Assembly (NCBI GenBank): GCA_016617855.1
Contig: JAECUM010011119.1
Coordinates: 1 to 64,000 of the forward strand
DNA: 64,000 nt
Direction: 5' to 3'
Origin: Megalonaias nervosa
Taxonomy: Eukaryota; Mollusca; Bivalvia; Unionida; Unionidae
The notes under the pieces are model-generated. The model was not told the origin of the DNA and ran no database searches. It was given only the letters and a program-made list of their open reading frames with translations. A program made the translations under genes and the position numbers. Shown piece after piece: positions 29,223 through 40,544 of the stretch; position 1 is the stretch's first letter, and every line of letters starts with the position of its first letter.

Positions 29223-32200
29223 ATGGAAGAATTATCCGTGATTGAACCCTACGCAACCAGATTCGATCTTGACAGACTACCCGAGTATAAATTTAGTATT
29301 TCGATGCAAGATCTAGCTTTAACTAATAAAGATATAATTAAACGTATCCGTGAGGCCAAGAAGGAATTTCATGACGATGGTGCAGTTCATGCATGGTCAA
29401 CATTCAGAGTTGGAAATATTTCTAATACGATGAATGACAAACGAGGAAGAGTAATCATTAACCACCTTGATAATCAAAAATATTTTATTTTAATAAAATT
29501 TATTGTAAATACGGAAGAAGATATTTTGATTATTCGTGACAAGCGCGATCCCGTCCGCGTGCAGTCAGGAAATAATATCTTCTTGAGTAATAAATCTAAA
29601 CCAGGAATACTAACTGGTATAGATAAACCGTATTATGAGCGATCGTACCCTGTAACTGCGGTTGTCTATGGAATATTTCCGCTGAATAATAAACCTGATG
29701 TTGGGGATCTCAAACCGATGAAATTGTCATCACCGTTGACAGCATCAACGAGAATAAATTGCGTGGCTGAGCGAGTTACAGAACACTTTACAAACGCGAT
29801 ACATGGTAATGGTTTAACTGATTTAAGACGTAAAAAAATAAATGCATGGGCAGAGTCGGTTAAAGATACCGGAGCGTCTATCAGCGACGTTGCTGAGCTA
29901 GAGAAGAAATTGAGATTTCCAATAGCAGTAAAAACATTAACCGGAGAGATTTTGTACAAACCGAAATATACAAAAAATGGAGCTCCGATAGATATTATTG
30001 ATCATAATGCACACGCATGGACTGCTGCAGTAACAATATTTCCACGAGATAGAACGGTTAAATTTTATGACGGTGATATCTTTGATTTTATCAAGAATAT
30101 TAGTAAAACCGATCCTGTTTCTGTTTGGTTATTTCAGAGTTCGGAATATGATCATTACGATCAATTTTACGACCTAACGGTGATATTTATCGTACAGAAT
30201 CTCTCCATGAGGAAATGGAACATCTTGCGCAACGCCTTTGGCGTGAATATACCTCTGATGATGTCATAGTTAGTTATTGAATAACTGTTTTACTGTTCCG
30301 TCAGTCGCTGCTCATTTCGCTCAGGAGAAAAATTCATGGAAAACGACACGATCGGAATTTCTTGAAGATGTCAAGAAAAGTTGTATAGAATATGGGCACG
30401 GTGGATTATGGAACACCAAATACGATTACAATGATGTCATCTCGGTTGATATGGTAGCATGTTATCCTGGAAGTTTTCTTGGATATGAAGCATGTACTAA
30501 ATACTTTAAGAGATTCGGACATCCTACACATGACATGACCAGGGTTGCGATAAACGGAAACTTACCAGATATTGACTTAACAGGATTTGCTCACGTAGAA
30601 TCATTCGAGTTTAGAGAAGATCTCCATGCGATTACTTATATTTGGTTCGGAAAACATTTTTCAGAGCGACGTTGGGTTCCGATAGTACTATTGCGATATA
30701 TGCTTGATGCTGGATTTTTAATATCGTTGAGAGTAACTGAAGTGATTATATCGTATAGTTCACAGAAGCAAGTTTGGTTACCAGAACCGGACAGATTTAG
30801 TGTCGATGATGCCAGGAAAGAATTCCCTGATATTGATGAAGATCATGTCATTAAAATAAGTAAATGCAGGAACGAGTACGATGAAAAACTTGCAAAAGAT
30901 CTTGGTAGAAAGATAATCGGTAAGTTCACTCAAGGTGGTTCATATGATTATAAACGGCATCGTACAAGATTGATTATGGACGATGCTGAACTAGATTTTA
31001 TAATCGCTGATACAACGGAGAAAAACACATTTATAAACCGATGTAATGCTTATTTATCAGATGGAACAAAACTAGGTACCATTGTGAGCTATACTGATGG
31101 CGAGTCACCGCAGTTTACTCATTTAAGATCTTCGATGTTAGCTTATGTTTCGATAAATCTATTGTCGATGATAAATAGATTTCCTCGTTACGCTGTCAGA
31201 GTTGCTACGGATTCATTTTATGTACACAAAAATATAAAGATTTATTAAAACTCGGTAATGGTGAATGGGGGACATGGAGGATAAAACAAGAAAATATACT
31301 TAGTTATTCTGAATCTGCCGATGTTGAAATTGCGGAGACATATTACAAAAATAATAATCAAATATCAAAGTCATCTGCACCATCTGTGTACAATCCTGTA
31401 TCTAGATATAAGACCGTTTATCTTAATGGGTGTGGAGGGTCAGGTAAAACAACTCGTGCGATTAACTTATTTATGAATAATAACTCAGATATAATTGTTT
31501 TGACACCTACACATAAACTTGCTAGAGAAATAAAGCAAAGAGGAGTAAAATCATGTACATATCATAGTTTCTTTAGATGGTGCGGAGATACATGGACCCC
31601 ATCGCGGATGGGTGAAAAATATATACCTAAGTATATTATATGGGACGAGATATGCACGGTGTCGTTAGAAACACTAAAAACATTTCTTGATTGGTTGTTA
31701 TTGAAGAATACTGCTGTGATTATGTGTGGCGATCATGGTCAACCACCACCCTTTGTTGGACAGTCTCCACATGAATGGTTGAAAACATTTGTAGATTATT
31801 ACAAAGAAATAAATGATGACCATAGATCCATTGATGAACCGCTAAAAGAACTTAAAAGATTAATCAGACTGCAGCCAGATCAAATACAATGCGAGATACT
31901 GCGTTAAGTAATTGCAGAAACTCCTATGAATGAATTTTGGACTTTATGGAGACCTGCTGATTTGATAGTCGCAAGTAGAAAGATAGTTCGTGATGAACTA
32001 CAAAAGAAATTATTTACGTTACATAAAGAAAAGTTTTCGGATCTACCTGTACCTTTGTGTTATCGCCCAGCAGATACTCGACGACAAAATATTGAAGTTG
32101 AAATACCAGGTGCCTTGGTTCCACCGAGGGTACAGAATCTTGTCTTGAATGATATCGTGTTGGTTGCTGTTGATGTTATTGAGAGCGCGTTGAACATGGA

Positions 32201-32684
32201 TAAATCGCCATGGACGTTAGGATACGCTATAACAATTCACTCGTCGCAGGGATTAACTATAACTGATACTAGAATCTGGATTGTAGATGATCGTATTGAA
32301 TGGTCGAATTTAGTCTATCTCGCCGTATCTCGAGTCAGGAGAATATCGCAATTGCGTAGGGTTATTGTAGATTACGTAATAACTGAAGAAATCACTAATG
32401 ACGCTGCTGTAATAAGGAAAAAATTAGCGGGTTATAAACAGTGTGACAAAAAAAATAAGCGTGACTTTGATATTGATACTAAATTTATTATAACACTAAA
32501 ACAATTACAGAATAATCATTGTGCAAGCTGTAACACGATAATGTTATGGCAATATTCGAGCAATAATCCAAGACAATTTACCGTAGACAGAACTAATAGT
32601 GATCTCGGTCATACATGTGATAATGTGATGCTGACCTGTCTTGAGTGTAATCGACGTCGAGGCTCTGGACGTTTACAAAATTGA
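29223..32684 (+). pseudogene. Replicase: family B DNA polymerase + SF1 helicase + HNH-like cluster (element E)
   Basis: This is a multidomain replication protein of about 1150 codons. The N-terminal 350 residues are of unknown fold, with HAWSTFRVGNIS and HAWTAAVTIFPRDRTVKFYDG. The polymerase part (30277-31248) shows motif A-like VISVDMVACYPGSF, a motif B-like KIIGKFTQGGSYD and motif C ATDSFYV. The helicase (31386-32400) has Walker A GCGGSGKTT, Walker B IIWDEICT, CGDHGQPPP, then YAITIHSSQGLTITD and YLAVSRV. The end (about 32510-32684) has CASC...DRTNSDLGHTCDN and CLECNRRRGS, resembling an HNH nuclease. Frame changes occur near 30170, 30265 and 31235, and an in-frame TAA lies at 31905. The unit would replicate the element, priming mechanism unknown. 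Confidence 0.8.
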
Positions 32685-32717
32685 GCTTGGTGGTAATTGC
32701 GTATCCTCAGGAATTAC

Positions 32718-33654
32718 TTATAATTGTTCACGTACAAATCCACGTTGAGGGGCTGTAGAATCTAGTCTGTAGATTGGAGGTCTACCAGTGGATCTAACCA
32801 CGCTAGAAATCTTATGTGTAGTCACACTCCAGATAGCATCGGTTGCTCTTTTTTTACCACCTTCAAGTTCGCCAGGTTCATATAAATATCTTACAGTTAC
32901 ATTACCTAATACTGGTTGAGAGAAAGATTCACGTTTTCCGTAGTTACGGGGTATATATTTTTTTTTTATCGCATTAGAAGGTTTCATGGAAGTTGCACGA
33001 GTAATTTCATTATTCAACGCAGCTATCACACTCGGTAATCTTGCAACCCATTCACGAGATCTATCCTTAAAGTCAGCGGATATTTCCCTTGCATATTGGT
33101 ATCCAAATAACCGCTCAGCAAGTGTTCTATTAAATCGTTCAACGATTGCCTGATCACGATGAATTTCAGTATGTCCTCGTCTGATTTTAACATTATGTTT
33201 CTTCATCAACGATGATACTACTCCAAGAAATTCTTTACCAGGATCAACTTGTAATAACCGTGGCCATCGTAGACCACCACGCTGATAAATGCGCTCAAAC
33301 GCAGATGCAACTTCAGATGCTGTTTTTGTTGATAACGGCTCCGCTTCTTTGTATCTATCTACTCGCAACGTCAACAACAGTCAATGCGTATCTATACGTG
33401 TATTGACGTCTACGTGTTTTAATGGTATCGTGTGGTAAAAATAAAATATCTGCTTGATGAACTTCATTAGGAACGCTAACATCAAAATGCGCGTACTGAA
33501 TTCTTTTATGTGGACTTAGGAAGATTTGCCATATTGCCTGTCGTGCTAACCATGATGCAGCAACATCACGTGAAACTTTTGCTGCTTCGGCGAGTTTACT
33601 AATCGCTGCTTTACCTCTCCAATACCCTCTTGGGGAATAATAAACAGATTCCAT
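32718..33654 (-). pseudogene. Retrovirus-like DDE integrase (element E)
   Basis: This enzyme would insert the element into host DNA. From ATG 33654 (MESVYYSPRGYWRGKAAISK) an N-terminal helical domain leads to the core, with catalytic residues in HQADILFLP (first D), LQVDPGKEFLG (second D) and IVERFNRTLAERLFG (E). The distal part (LPSVIAALNNEITRA, ELEGGKKRATDAIWSV) ends with an SH3/chromo-like C-terminus and GFVREQL. One frame change lies near 33365. All three catalytic residues are present. It is of the same family as the integrases of elements B and C and lies 16 bp downstream of the PLA2 gene on the same strand. Confidence 0.85.
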
Positions 33655-33670
33655 TATGATAGTTATATAA

Positions 33671-34173
33671 TTAATTACCAGTCCCTAGCACTAGTTTACC
33701 TTTCATAGCAGTTTTTACTAGAAAGCTAGCGAGAGATTCTCTGAAAGATTTATTAGGTATAGAATTTAATGCATGAATCAATTTCACATCTGCGAGATGT
33801 CGTTGTTGCAAATCCTTACGTTTATACGCGACATCATGAACGTGACATGCTTGATCAATCTTATTTATTGGATACTCTCCTGGTTTTGGTTGATCTTGGT
33901 TATCGAGTCTGATATCGAGACGAGTTCCAGGACCACAATAATTATATCCGGGTAAATGTTTCTCACCGGGGTATTTAGCCCATGGAGTTCCTGGTAATTT
34001 TCCTAACGAAGCAGCAATATCCCCCCACCTGTCTTTGTTGGAATAAATTTATATTTCTTGGTGCCACATTTCACACACTTACCTGTAAGTGCGCGTCTTT
34101 TATTTTTTGTTGTTATTGTCGTTAATTCAGTAGTAGGTGTAGATGCTCTGCATCGAACACAATATAGACTCAT
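33671..34173 (-). pseudogene. Zinc-ribbon / phospholipase A2-like protein (element E)
   Basis: This is a parvovirus-type PLA2 that, in viruses, opens endosomal membranes during entry; the role here is inferred. From ATG 34173 there is a zinc ribbon (MSLYCVRC and KCVKCGTKK). After a one-base frame change in the C6 run at 34021-34026 come the calcium-loop motif YNYCGPGT and the catalytic HVHDVAYK, with the His-Asp pair intact. A C-terminal SLASFLVKTAMKGKL helix runs to the stop at 33671. About 167 residues. It is divergent from the ATPase, with 12 bp between start codons. In element C the corresponding domain is fused to the integrase. Confidence 0.8.
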
Positions 34174-34185
34174 ATTATTTATTAT

Positions 34186-34848
34186 ATGGATATAATTGAC
34201 TTTTCAGTGACACGAAAACAAGAGCCAGTAAAACATCACCCGGCGCTACCAAATTCTATCAGAATGATTATAATAGGTCCGTCCGGAAGTGGAAAAACGC
34301 AATTATTACTTAATCTAATGAGATGGCTCAAGTGGAACAAACTATATTTAGTAGCACCATCTGTAGATGATCAACGATGCCATGAAGTACTTAAAGATTT
34401 TAATGAAAATGCAAAATTGTTGCATGAAGACAGTGAAGTCATAGACTTTATTACTGATATTGATGAAGCGCCATCTGTAGATGATCTGGATGGATTCATT
34501 AATAACCTCGTGGTATACGATGATGTCATGCTGGACAAACAATCCAATCCAGCTCGGATATTTTCACGAGGCCGTCACAAAATCACAGACGTGATTTATG
34601 TTACACAGCGTTATACACAAATTCCAAAAGTGATCAGGGATAACTGTAACATTTTAGTTGTGTTCAACGGAGTTGATAATCATACGCTGTAAAATATTTA
34701 TTATACTTGGTGTTCTGGGGACATGGACATGAACAAATTTAAAAATTTCTTTTCAAAAGCACAAGCTGCTCCCTTTGGTTTTGTAACAATAAATTTACAT
34801 GATCCGAGGTCAAGATATCGTAACGGACTTGATACAGTTTTTGGATAA
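34186..34848 (+). pseudogene. A32/FtsK-like packaging ATPase (element E)
   Basis: This is a P-loop ATPase that drives genome packaging in Polintons and related DNA viruses. Walker A is GPSGSGKTQ (residues 31-39) and Walker B is NLVVYDDVML. A sensor-like region follows with RGRHKITDVIYVTQRY and NCNILVVFNG. The frame changes near 34690, after which the end (NKFKNFFSKAQAAPFG, NLHDPRSRYR) runs to TAA at 34848, giving about 220 residues, the usual length. The stop lies 7 bp from the right terminal repeat. One frameshift makes this copy inactive unless it is an assembly error. Confidence 0.85.
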
Positions 34849-34855
34849 AAACCAT

Positions 34856-35038
34856 AGCAGCAGGAAGGGTGAACGACATACGCGTAGTGACCAGATTGTG
34901 AAAAAATCAGAAAAAATCTGGTCAATTAGAGAAGTTTTTACTGTTAAAGCAAAAACTTTTTTTTCAGCCTTCGTAGGAACCCTTAAATTTCAAAAATAAG
35001 GTCTCTACAAAGTTGTAGGGTTCACCCTCCTGCTGCTA
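34856..35038. repeat. Right terminal inverted repeat of element E
   Basis: This 183 bp repeat is the inverse of 18873-19056. It starts AGCAGCAGGAAGGGTGAAC and ends GTTCACCCTCCTGCTGCT, so it too is self-inverted. The few differences from the left copy are scattered single-base changes and a one-base gap in the outer arm. Confidence 0.9.
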
Positions 35039-36149
35039 CTTTTCTTCTGACAAGAAAATCTGATTCTCAGTGTAGTCTATTTCTTATATCATCTCTGATC
35101 CAATTTATAAAAAAAAAATGGTCTGTTTGGTTCAGTTTCACAGTGATCTTTATAAAGTATTTGTTCGGTATATTAGTTAACAAATAATTGTTGTAAACAG
35201 TATTCTGATTGGTCAAAAGTTTCTACTTGTCCAGTGAATCTTTATGTAACATAAACTGATCGAAATGGAAGGACACAAGCATGCTTGCAAGACATGGCTT
35301 GTCGAGTTTTCGAGAGAGAAAAGAACACAAATAGTTTAGAAAAATGTTTGAAAAATGTGTGGAAATGGCAGTGGCTGAAGCAGAAAGTCAATGGAAATGT
35401 AGTTACCCATTTCATAAGAAAACTGAGCACCAGAGGACTAGCATTTTGTGATCATTGCAAGAAGATTTGAATTAAACTAACTGCAGTTGTAAGAGTTTGG
35501 AGCAGCAGACAACGCCTCCAAAAGAAACTGCACACAGAGACATTTAATATCAGAAATACAAATTACAGCCAATATGAGGAGGTACTTGAAAGGGGAAAAA
35601 AATCCTTTTTGAGCCAAAAATGTCGGTGGTGACAAAAAGAAAAACAAAAGAAATCTTCGCCAAGACTGGCATATCAGTATCAACAGGTTGTGTCCATTGG
35701 GAGACAAGACAAGTGAATTTGTGATTATTTGTTTATTGTTGATATATTTGGGTGATTTATTTAACATATTTTTTTCAGAAAAGAGAGAAGTATAATATAA
35801 TATATGCTGCAAATATAGACAAATTATGTGAATACTGACATACATATTTAGTAATTCCAGCATTAATATTATTGGAGAAGAAGCTGATGAGACAATGAAC
35901 ATCATGAAATTTTTCAAGTTTTGTTGTAAGTTTTATAAAGTTATTTTTTTAAAATGATGTTTGTTTGGAATGAAGTAACAACTCTGCAATATATTACAAT
36001 ACTGTAATAAGGTCCTCTGGACCCCCAGATAATAGGCACCATCCTTGAGACCCCATTGGGGTAGGACCCCAAACAACCCCACTGCACATTTTCAGTAGTT
36101 TAGATATATATATATATTGTTACGTGTAGGCTCATACAAAAGTAACAGA
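35039..36149. other. Right flank with a decayed transposase zinc-finger fragment
   Basis: Between 35294 and about 35760 the plus strand has a frame with WKWQWLKQKVNGNVVTHFIR and FCDHCKK, then, in shifted frames, SLEQQTTPPKETAHRDI. The spacing of Cys pair and His resembles the BED-like N-terminal finger of some animal DNA transposases, but no catalytic domain follows. The rest of the interval is anonymous AT-rich DNA. Confidence 0.35.
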
Positions 36150-36570
36150 AGAAAAGAGTGAAGCCAACAAGCCTTGTAAGTTTTAACAAAACAATTTATT
36201 TCCCTAGAAAACAAGGTAAAAATATGAAAAAGGACTTCTGTTTTGTGAATATAATCCAAAAATTAATCCTAGATTTCAAAAATATAAGTCCTGTCACTAA
36301 ACAGTTCTAATTGAATCCAGGTTCGAATCTCGATGAAGTTTCAATATGGAAGGCGATGATGTCAGATGAGGTCATTGTATTGATGACAACAGTTCCTCGT
36401 TGAGTCACAATTCATAATGTTCCCGTTTAGAATTCCAGAATAAATTTCCACTAAATGTCTTTGTTCCAGAATTTTTATAAAGAAGAGCACTTGTGTTTTC
36501 TAGAGAATATAAATTATTAAATCCACAGAATAAGTCTAAATCAACTGGCATCAACATAAAAAAAAACCAC
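36150..36570 (+). repeat. Dispersed repeat, copy 2
   Basis: This block is similar in sequence and orientation to 15713-16130: AAGCCAACAAG...TTGTAAGTTTTAACA, a CCCTAGAAAACAAGGTAAAAAT segment and AAATCCACAGAATAAG near the end. The two copies flank element E at a distance, but they are diverged, so they are probably independent members of one family. Confidence 0.45.
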
Positions 36571-37079
36571 CTTGAGTTCTAAAGGTGTAAAATACGACTG
36601 TCAAATCTACTAGGAAACGTCTGTTTTAACCCACAATTTTAGATCACATGGTGGCTCATGTGATGGGGCAACGTGATCACTAATTTGAACAGCGCAGTAA
36701 AAAAAAATGCCATTTAGCACGTAGCTTAGAATAGTCCTAAGAATCAGATTCTCATGCTGGAAATAAATAAAAAAGAAAGGCTGTTTACAACTTAGCTAAC
36801 ACATGGGCCGAACATGACCTTGGTAATAGCCAATCATTTATATATATATATATATATATACTACACACAAAATTTTCAGTAGTTTTTATATATAATACAA
36901 AATTTTGTGAGATGAAGTGTCTTTAGACAACAAACGCTTTTAAAAACTAAAAAATTGATATACTGATCTAAGGATAAATACATACAGGATTCTTACAAAG
37001 AATAGTGGTAAACATGTGTAAAACATTATTGGTGAGTTTACGATATAACAGTGATATTTAAAGAGTAGTAGTACTGAAT

Positions 37080-37560
37080 TAAACAAAATTATACAAATGA
37101 TTGTTTCTGTAGATGTTGACTAAGAAGCTTTCTGAAAGCTAGGCATGAGTCATCTGACTTATATTAGGTGGTATGGAATTCCATAGTTTGGTTCCAGAAA
37201 AAGCAAAACTCTTCATGTAAAACTCTGAATTTGGATTAGCTAAATATGAATTGTTGTTTGAAATGGATCTTAGTGCATACATATTAACATTTTCAACGAA
37301 TTTTAAGTTACATTTAAGATAATTAGATCTGTTGATGGTGTATCTAAATCAAAATCAGTAATAGCTCAACCTGTTCTTTTTTAAAATTTCAGTAATCTTT
37401 CTTGATTTTCTGCACCACTATTACCACAACTGAACAGCAATATTCTAGGTGTGGCATGATATATGCGTTGTAGAACATCTTTCTCAGTTCTTGAGGGAGA
37501 TAAGATTTTATTCAGTTCAAGAGATTTAGTGGTGAGTTAATTTTTTTAATGACCTTATCA
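37080..37560 (-). pseudogene. LINE reverse transcriptase C-terminal fragment
   Basis: On the minus strand, broken frames read SYLPQELRKMFYNAYIMPHL with EYC (about 37490-37430) and LWNSIPPNISQMTHA-like sequence (about 37180). These are the usual thumb and tail landmarks of CR1/Jockey-type reverse transcriptases. No polymerase core is present, as expected for a 5'-truncated old insertion. Confidence 0.55.
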
Positions 37561-37599
37561 ACTTGAAATTTTGCAACACAAGATATTGTTGCAAATTTG

Positions 37600-38920
37600 T
37601 ATCTAATGGACCTGTAGCTGTAGTTACCATTCTTTTAGCTGTCAAATGTGATCTCATATTTCATGGTATGGCATTTTATCTTCTGCTTCAGTCAGCTTTC
37701 TTTCTTCTGTGGTAAGGAAAAAAATAAAAATAGGTGTGTTTCCAGTCTGCTGATCATACCTGTTTCTCATTGCAGACCCTTGCACTCCCCCCATCCCCGT
37801 TTAAAAAAATTCACAAAAGTCACTTTATACATATATTATATTTTTTAAAAATGAGCTACCTACCGTAATTTTCAAACCAGTGTAATAGGAAACATTTTTT
37901 GCCTAATGTTGTTAATGCATCTAGTAAACTTAGAGAGGTTATTTGAAGCACAGCATTGAGACCAAGGATCTCTCATATCAGAAGTCTATCAGATTCCGGT
38001 GCAGCTGCTTCTTTGAGTCCTACATCTTTTGGATCTGGATACAGTGAGTATTGGTAGCTCAGTGTCTGTCAGCCTGCTTGTGTCAGTCTGGATTTCTTCT
38101 GGAGCTATGGTGTGCTTTCTTTGTGTTTCAGCTTATCCTCTTTTAAACCTTTAGTTTGGAGAAACTGAGGGCCTATGCCCCTTAGTGTTCCTGGCATTGT
38201 TGTTGCTTATATTCACCCCACGCTTCTGTCACTGCCACATTTGAGAACTGCTTCAGGAAGTACTGTTCCCCTGTGACTTTCACAGCATACAATGTGGATA
38301 GCCTTTGTTTACTGCAAAGACATATTTATTTATGGTCATGCTATGAGAAAACAACATCAGTGAAACTGAGTGATGAGCAGAGGCATACAAGTTTCCCAGA
38401 AAAGAGAGTTTTGGTAAGCAAAGACCCACGAATATTTTACCAATTTGTTTACATCCCGACTATTGAGTTGGTGTAATGCATTGGGTTCATAGTTTGTGTG
38501 CCACCAGCCAAGCTATAAGACTCAGGACCTTGACCTGTATTATCTGCAAGGTACTAAGATTTAAACTTTATTAGAAGCATAGAGCATGGCAGTTTCTATA
38601 AGTGACATTGTTGTTGATGACATTCTATATGGATTGGCAGCTGAAGTGCAAGAAACAGAAAAGGCAACTTAAAAAATATACGTTATGCTGTTGATGGTTT
38701 TTGCAATTTTAAATTGCTTTTCTTTATCAAACAAATTGTATGATTTAGAATAATTTATGATTATCTCAGTCATTCCCCTTTCTTGATTGGCTGAATGATA
38801 AATATATACAAAACTTGTGTGTTTATGATTCCTCTAAAGTTGAACTTCTATTTCAAATTTTTATAATTTTGAATCATTTTTACTACATGCCATGGAAGAA
38901 AAGAATGATTTTAACAAGGC
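37600..38920. other. Gene-free spacer
   Basis: Anonymous AT-rich DNA. Short open frames (for example 38273-38476) have no motif or splice context that I can support. Confidence 0.5.
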
Positions 38921-38927
38921 TTCATAC

Positions 38928-39264
38928 CGCTTCAGTGGCCAAGTGACGATAGCGTCTGCCTTGGATGCAGGAGGTCAATGGTTTGAACCCTGGCAGAGTC
39001 ATACCAAAGACATATAAAAATGGTACTATCAGCTGCCTCACTTGGTGCTCAGCATTAAGAGGTTAGTGTTAGGACTGGTCAGCCTGGTGTCAGGATAATA
39101 CGACTAGGTGGGACATCATGCTACATGTCTGTGACATGATGTCCCAGTGCTACACATCACTATAAACTGTCACACTGCAGACATCGTAGTGATGTGACTG
39201 AAAAATTGTTATAGCTACGTTAAAAAAATCCAGAACACACAAAACACACACACACACACACACA
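38928..39264 (+). mobile_element. tRNA-derived SINE, family 1, copy 1
   Basis: A tRNA-like head (GATAGCGTCTGCCTTGGATG and a B box GGTTTGAACCC) is followed by the shared body GTCATACCAAAGAC, AAGAGGTTAGTGTTA and CCTGGTGTCAGGATAA. A 3' tail ends in AACACACAAAACACACACAC. The same body recurs at 55583-55948 in the same orientation. Both copies run into CA repeats. Confidence 0.75.
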
Positions 39265-39339
39265 AAGTTTCATTGAACAAATCATTGGTTTTCAGTTGAA
39301 CCTGGCTGACAGCCGATTTCAATACAACTGTCTGTTCAG

Positions 39340-39720
39340 TAGGAGCAGTCGTAACAATATTTTTTTGATTTTCAAGATGGCCACTATCTTGAAGATCAGA
39401 TACCAGGCTTCATAAAAAATATTTGAGTAAAAACTCTATGTTGATATGTTCATCCATTCAGGAGAAGTAGCTATACCCAGAATTTCAATATGGTCACCAT
39501 GATAGCCATGTTGGATGTCAGATTATTACCATTTTCATTGAGGAAAATCTGCATATCATAAGAAGTCTTTTAGTGAAAATTCCATGTTGATCTCTTTAGG
39601 AGGAAGATCAATAACAAGACTCTAAAGATGGCCAGCATTTTGGGGGGCTCATTGTCACAATTTGCATTTATCAAGTAGATATCATAGGAATTTTTGTTAC
39701 ATCAGTATGGTAACCAGTAA
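39340..39720 (-). repeat. Dispersed copy of the 120 bp repeat
   Basis: Blocks such as TTCAAGATGGCCACTATCTT and AGGAGAAGTAGC, with repeated ATATGGTCACCATGATAGCC-type phrases, correspond in reverse complement to units of the array at 60330-61660. Three degenerate units are visible. Confidence 0.5.
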
Positions 39721-39729
39721 CCAGTAAAC

Positions 39730-40250
39730 GGATTATAGTCGCGTATTGCTCGATGGCTTCTGCGACTGCTTGCGATCCTAGGCTGAACCGCTGTCCCTTT
39801 AAGAGGGCACTTGGCCCCGGTCTGGGCCTTTTGACCTTTTAGTACCCGTCCGGACGCACTCCATCACCCCAAACTGACAGACCCAGCAACCAAATCCCCC
39901 GCCGGACCCCAGCCCCGTCCCACCACAACCACCCCAGAAACAGCCCCCCCCCCCATACCAGACCCCTACCACAACTAACCGAGGCAAACCCCATGACAGG
40001 CAACAACCAAACCCCACCCCCCACCCCCAGAGGGCGGTGATTCAAGTCCCATACGGACCAAACCAAAAAAGAAAGCCACCAGAAAAAGAGCAGCCAACAG
40101 CCCCCAGGCGAAGACTCCAGAGCCAGTTCCAGTCCATGTCTCAGCTTGCTTCCTTGATGTTGATGGTCCTCTCCGAAGGCCCCCAAGTCACCCAAAAAAG
40201 CCTTGATACCCCTAAATCAGTTTAATCAAATTGAATCCAGTTGTGACTAT
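39730..40250. other. C-rich low-complexity block
   Basis: This is a strongly C-rich plus strand with runs of CCCC. It opens Gly/Trp-rich frames on the minus strand (39799-40195) that have no domain. It stands out from the AT-rich surroundings and may belong to an old insertion. Confidence 0.5.
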
Positions 40251-40544
40251 GGATATCCCTATACCAGAAATGTGTGAGCCACCTATGCAATTGATCCAAT
40301 AGTTGGGAGTTATGAATTTTGAATAAATATTAAGTTGGAATTTTGTGTACTGAGCGTACTTTGGAAATCGAAAATGTACCAATCTGCTGGATGTATGCCA
40401 TCCTATGTAACATTAGCACCGCTTAGTAATTATAGTTGTATTGTTTTGAGCGTACGGCCAAAGGATCATGATAGGTTGTTTTTGATCTTCTAATGTAAAA
40501 TGAAGACCTTGGTTATTCCCTCTCTGTCCAAAAGAGGGTTTTGA

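Larger units (their letters stand above)
18873..35038. mobile_element. Element E: near-complete Maverick/Polinton-like element, 16.2 kb
   Basis: The element is defined by matching terminal inverted repeats at 18873-19056 and 34856-35038. Gene order is: Pro/Gln-rich protein, GLGD protein, capsid, GKGL protein, protease, fibre-like protein, membrane protein, minor capsid candidate, unknown acidic protein (all plus), HNH and Cys-rich genes (minus), replicase (plus), integrase and PLA2 (minus), ATPase (plus). Size and gene set (protein-primed or related polymerase, integrase, ATPase, adenain, capsids) are those of Polintons. No 6 bp target-site duplication is visible (ATGCCG on the left, ACTTTT on the right). 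Stops, frameshifts and host insertions show it is an inactive endogenous copy, unless some indels are assembly errors. Confidence 0.9.

Noticed and set aside
39799..40195. Gly/Trp-rich open frames on the minus strand
   Set aside because: They arise from a C-rich low-complexity block; no domain, start context or neighbouring gene supports them.
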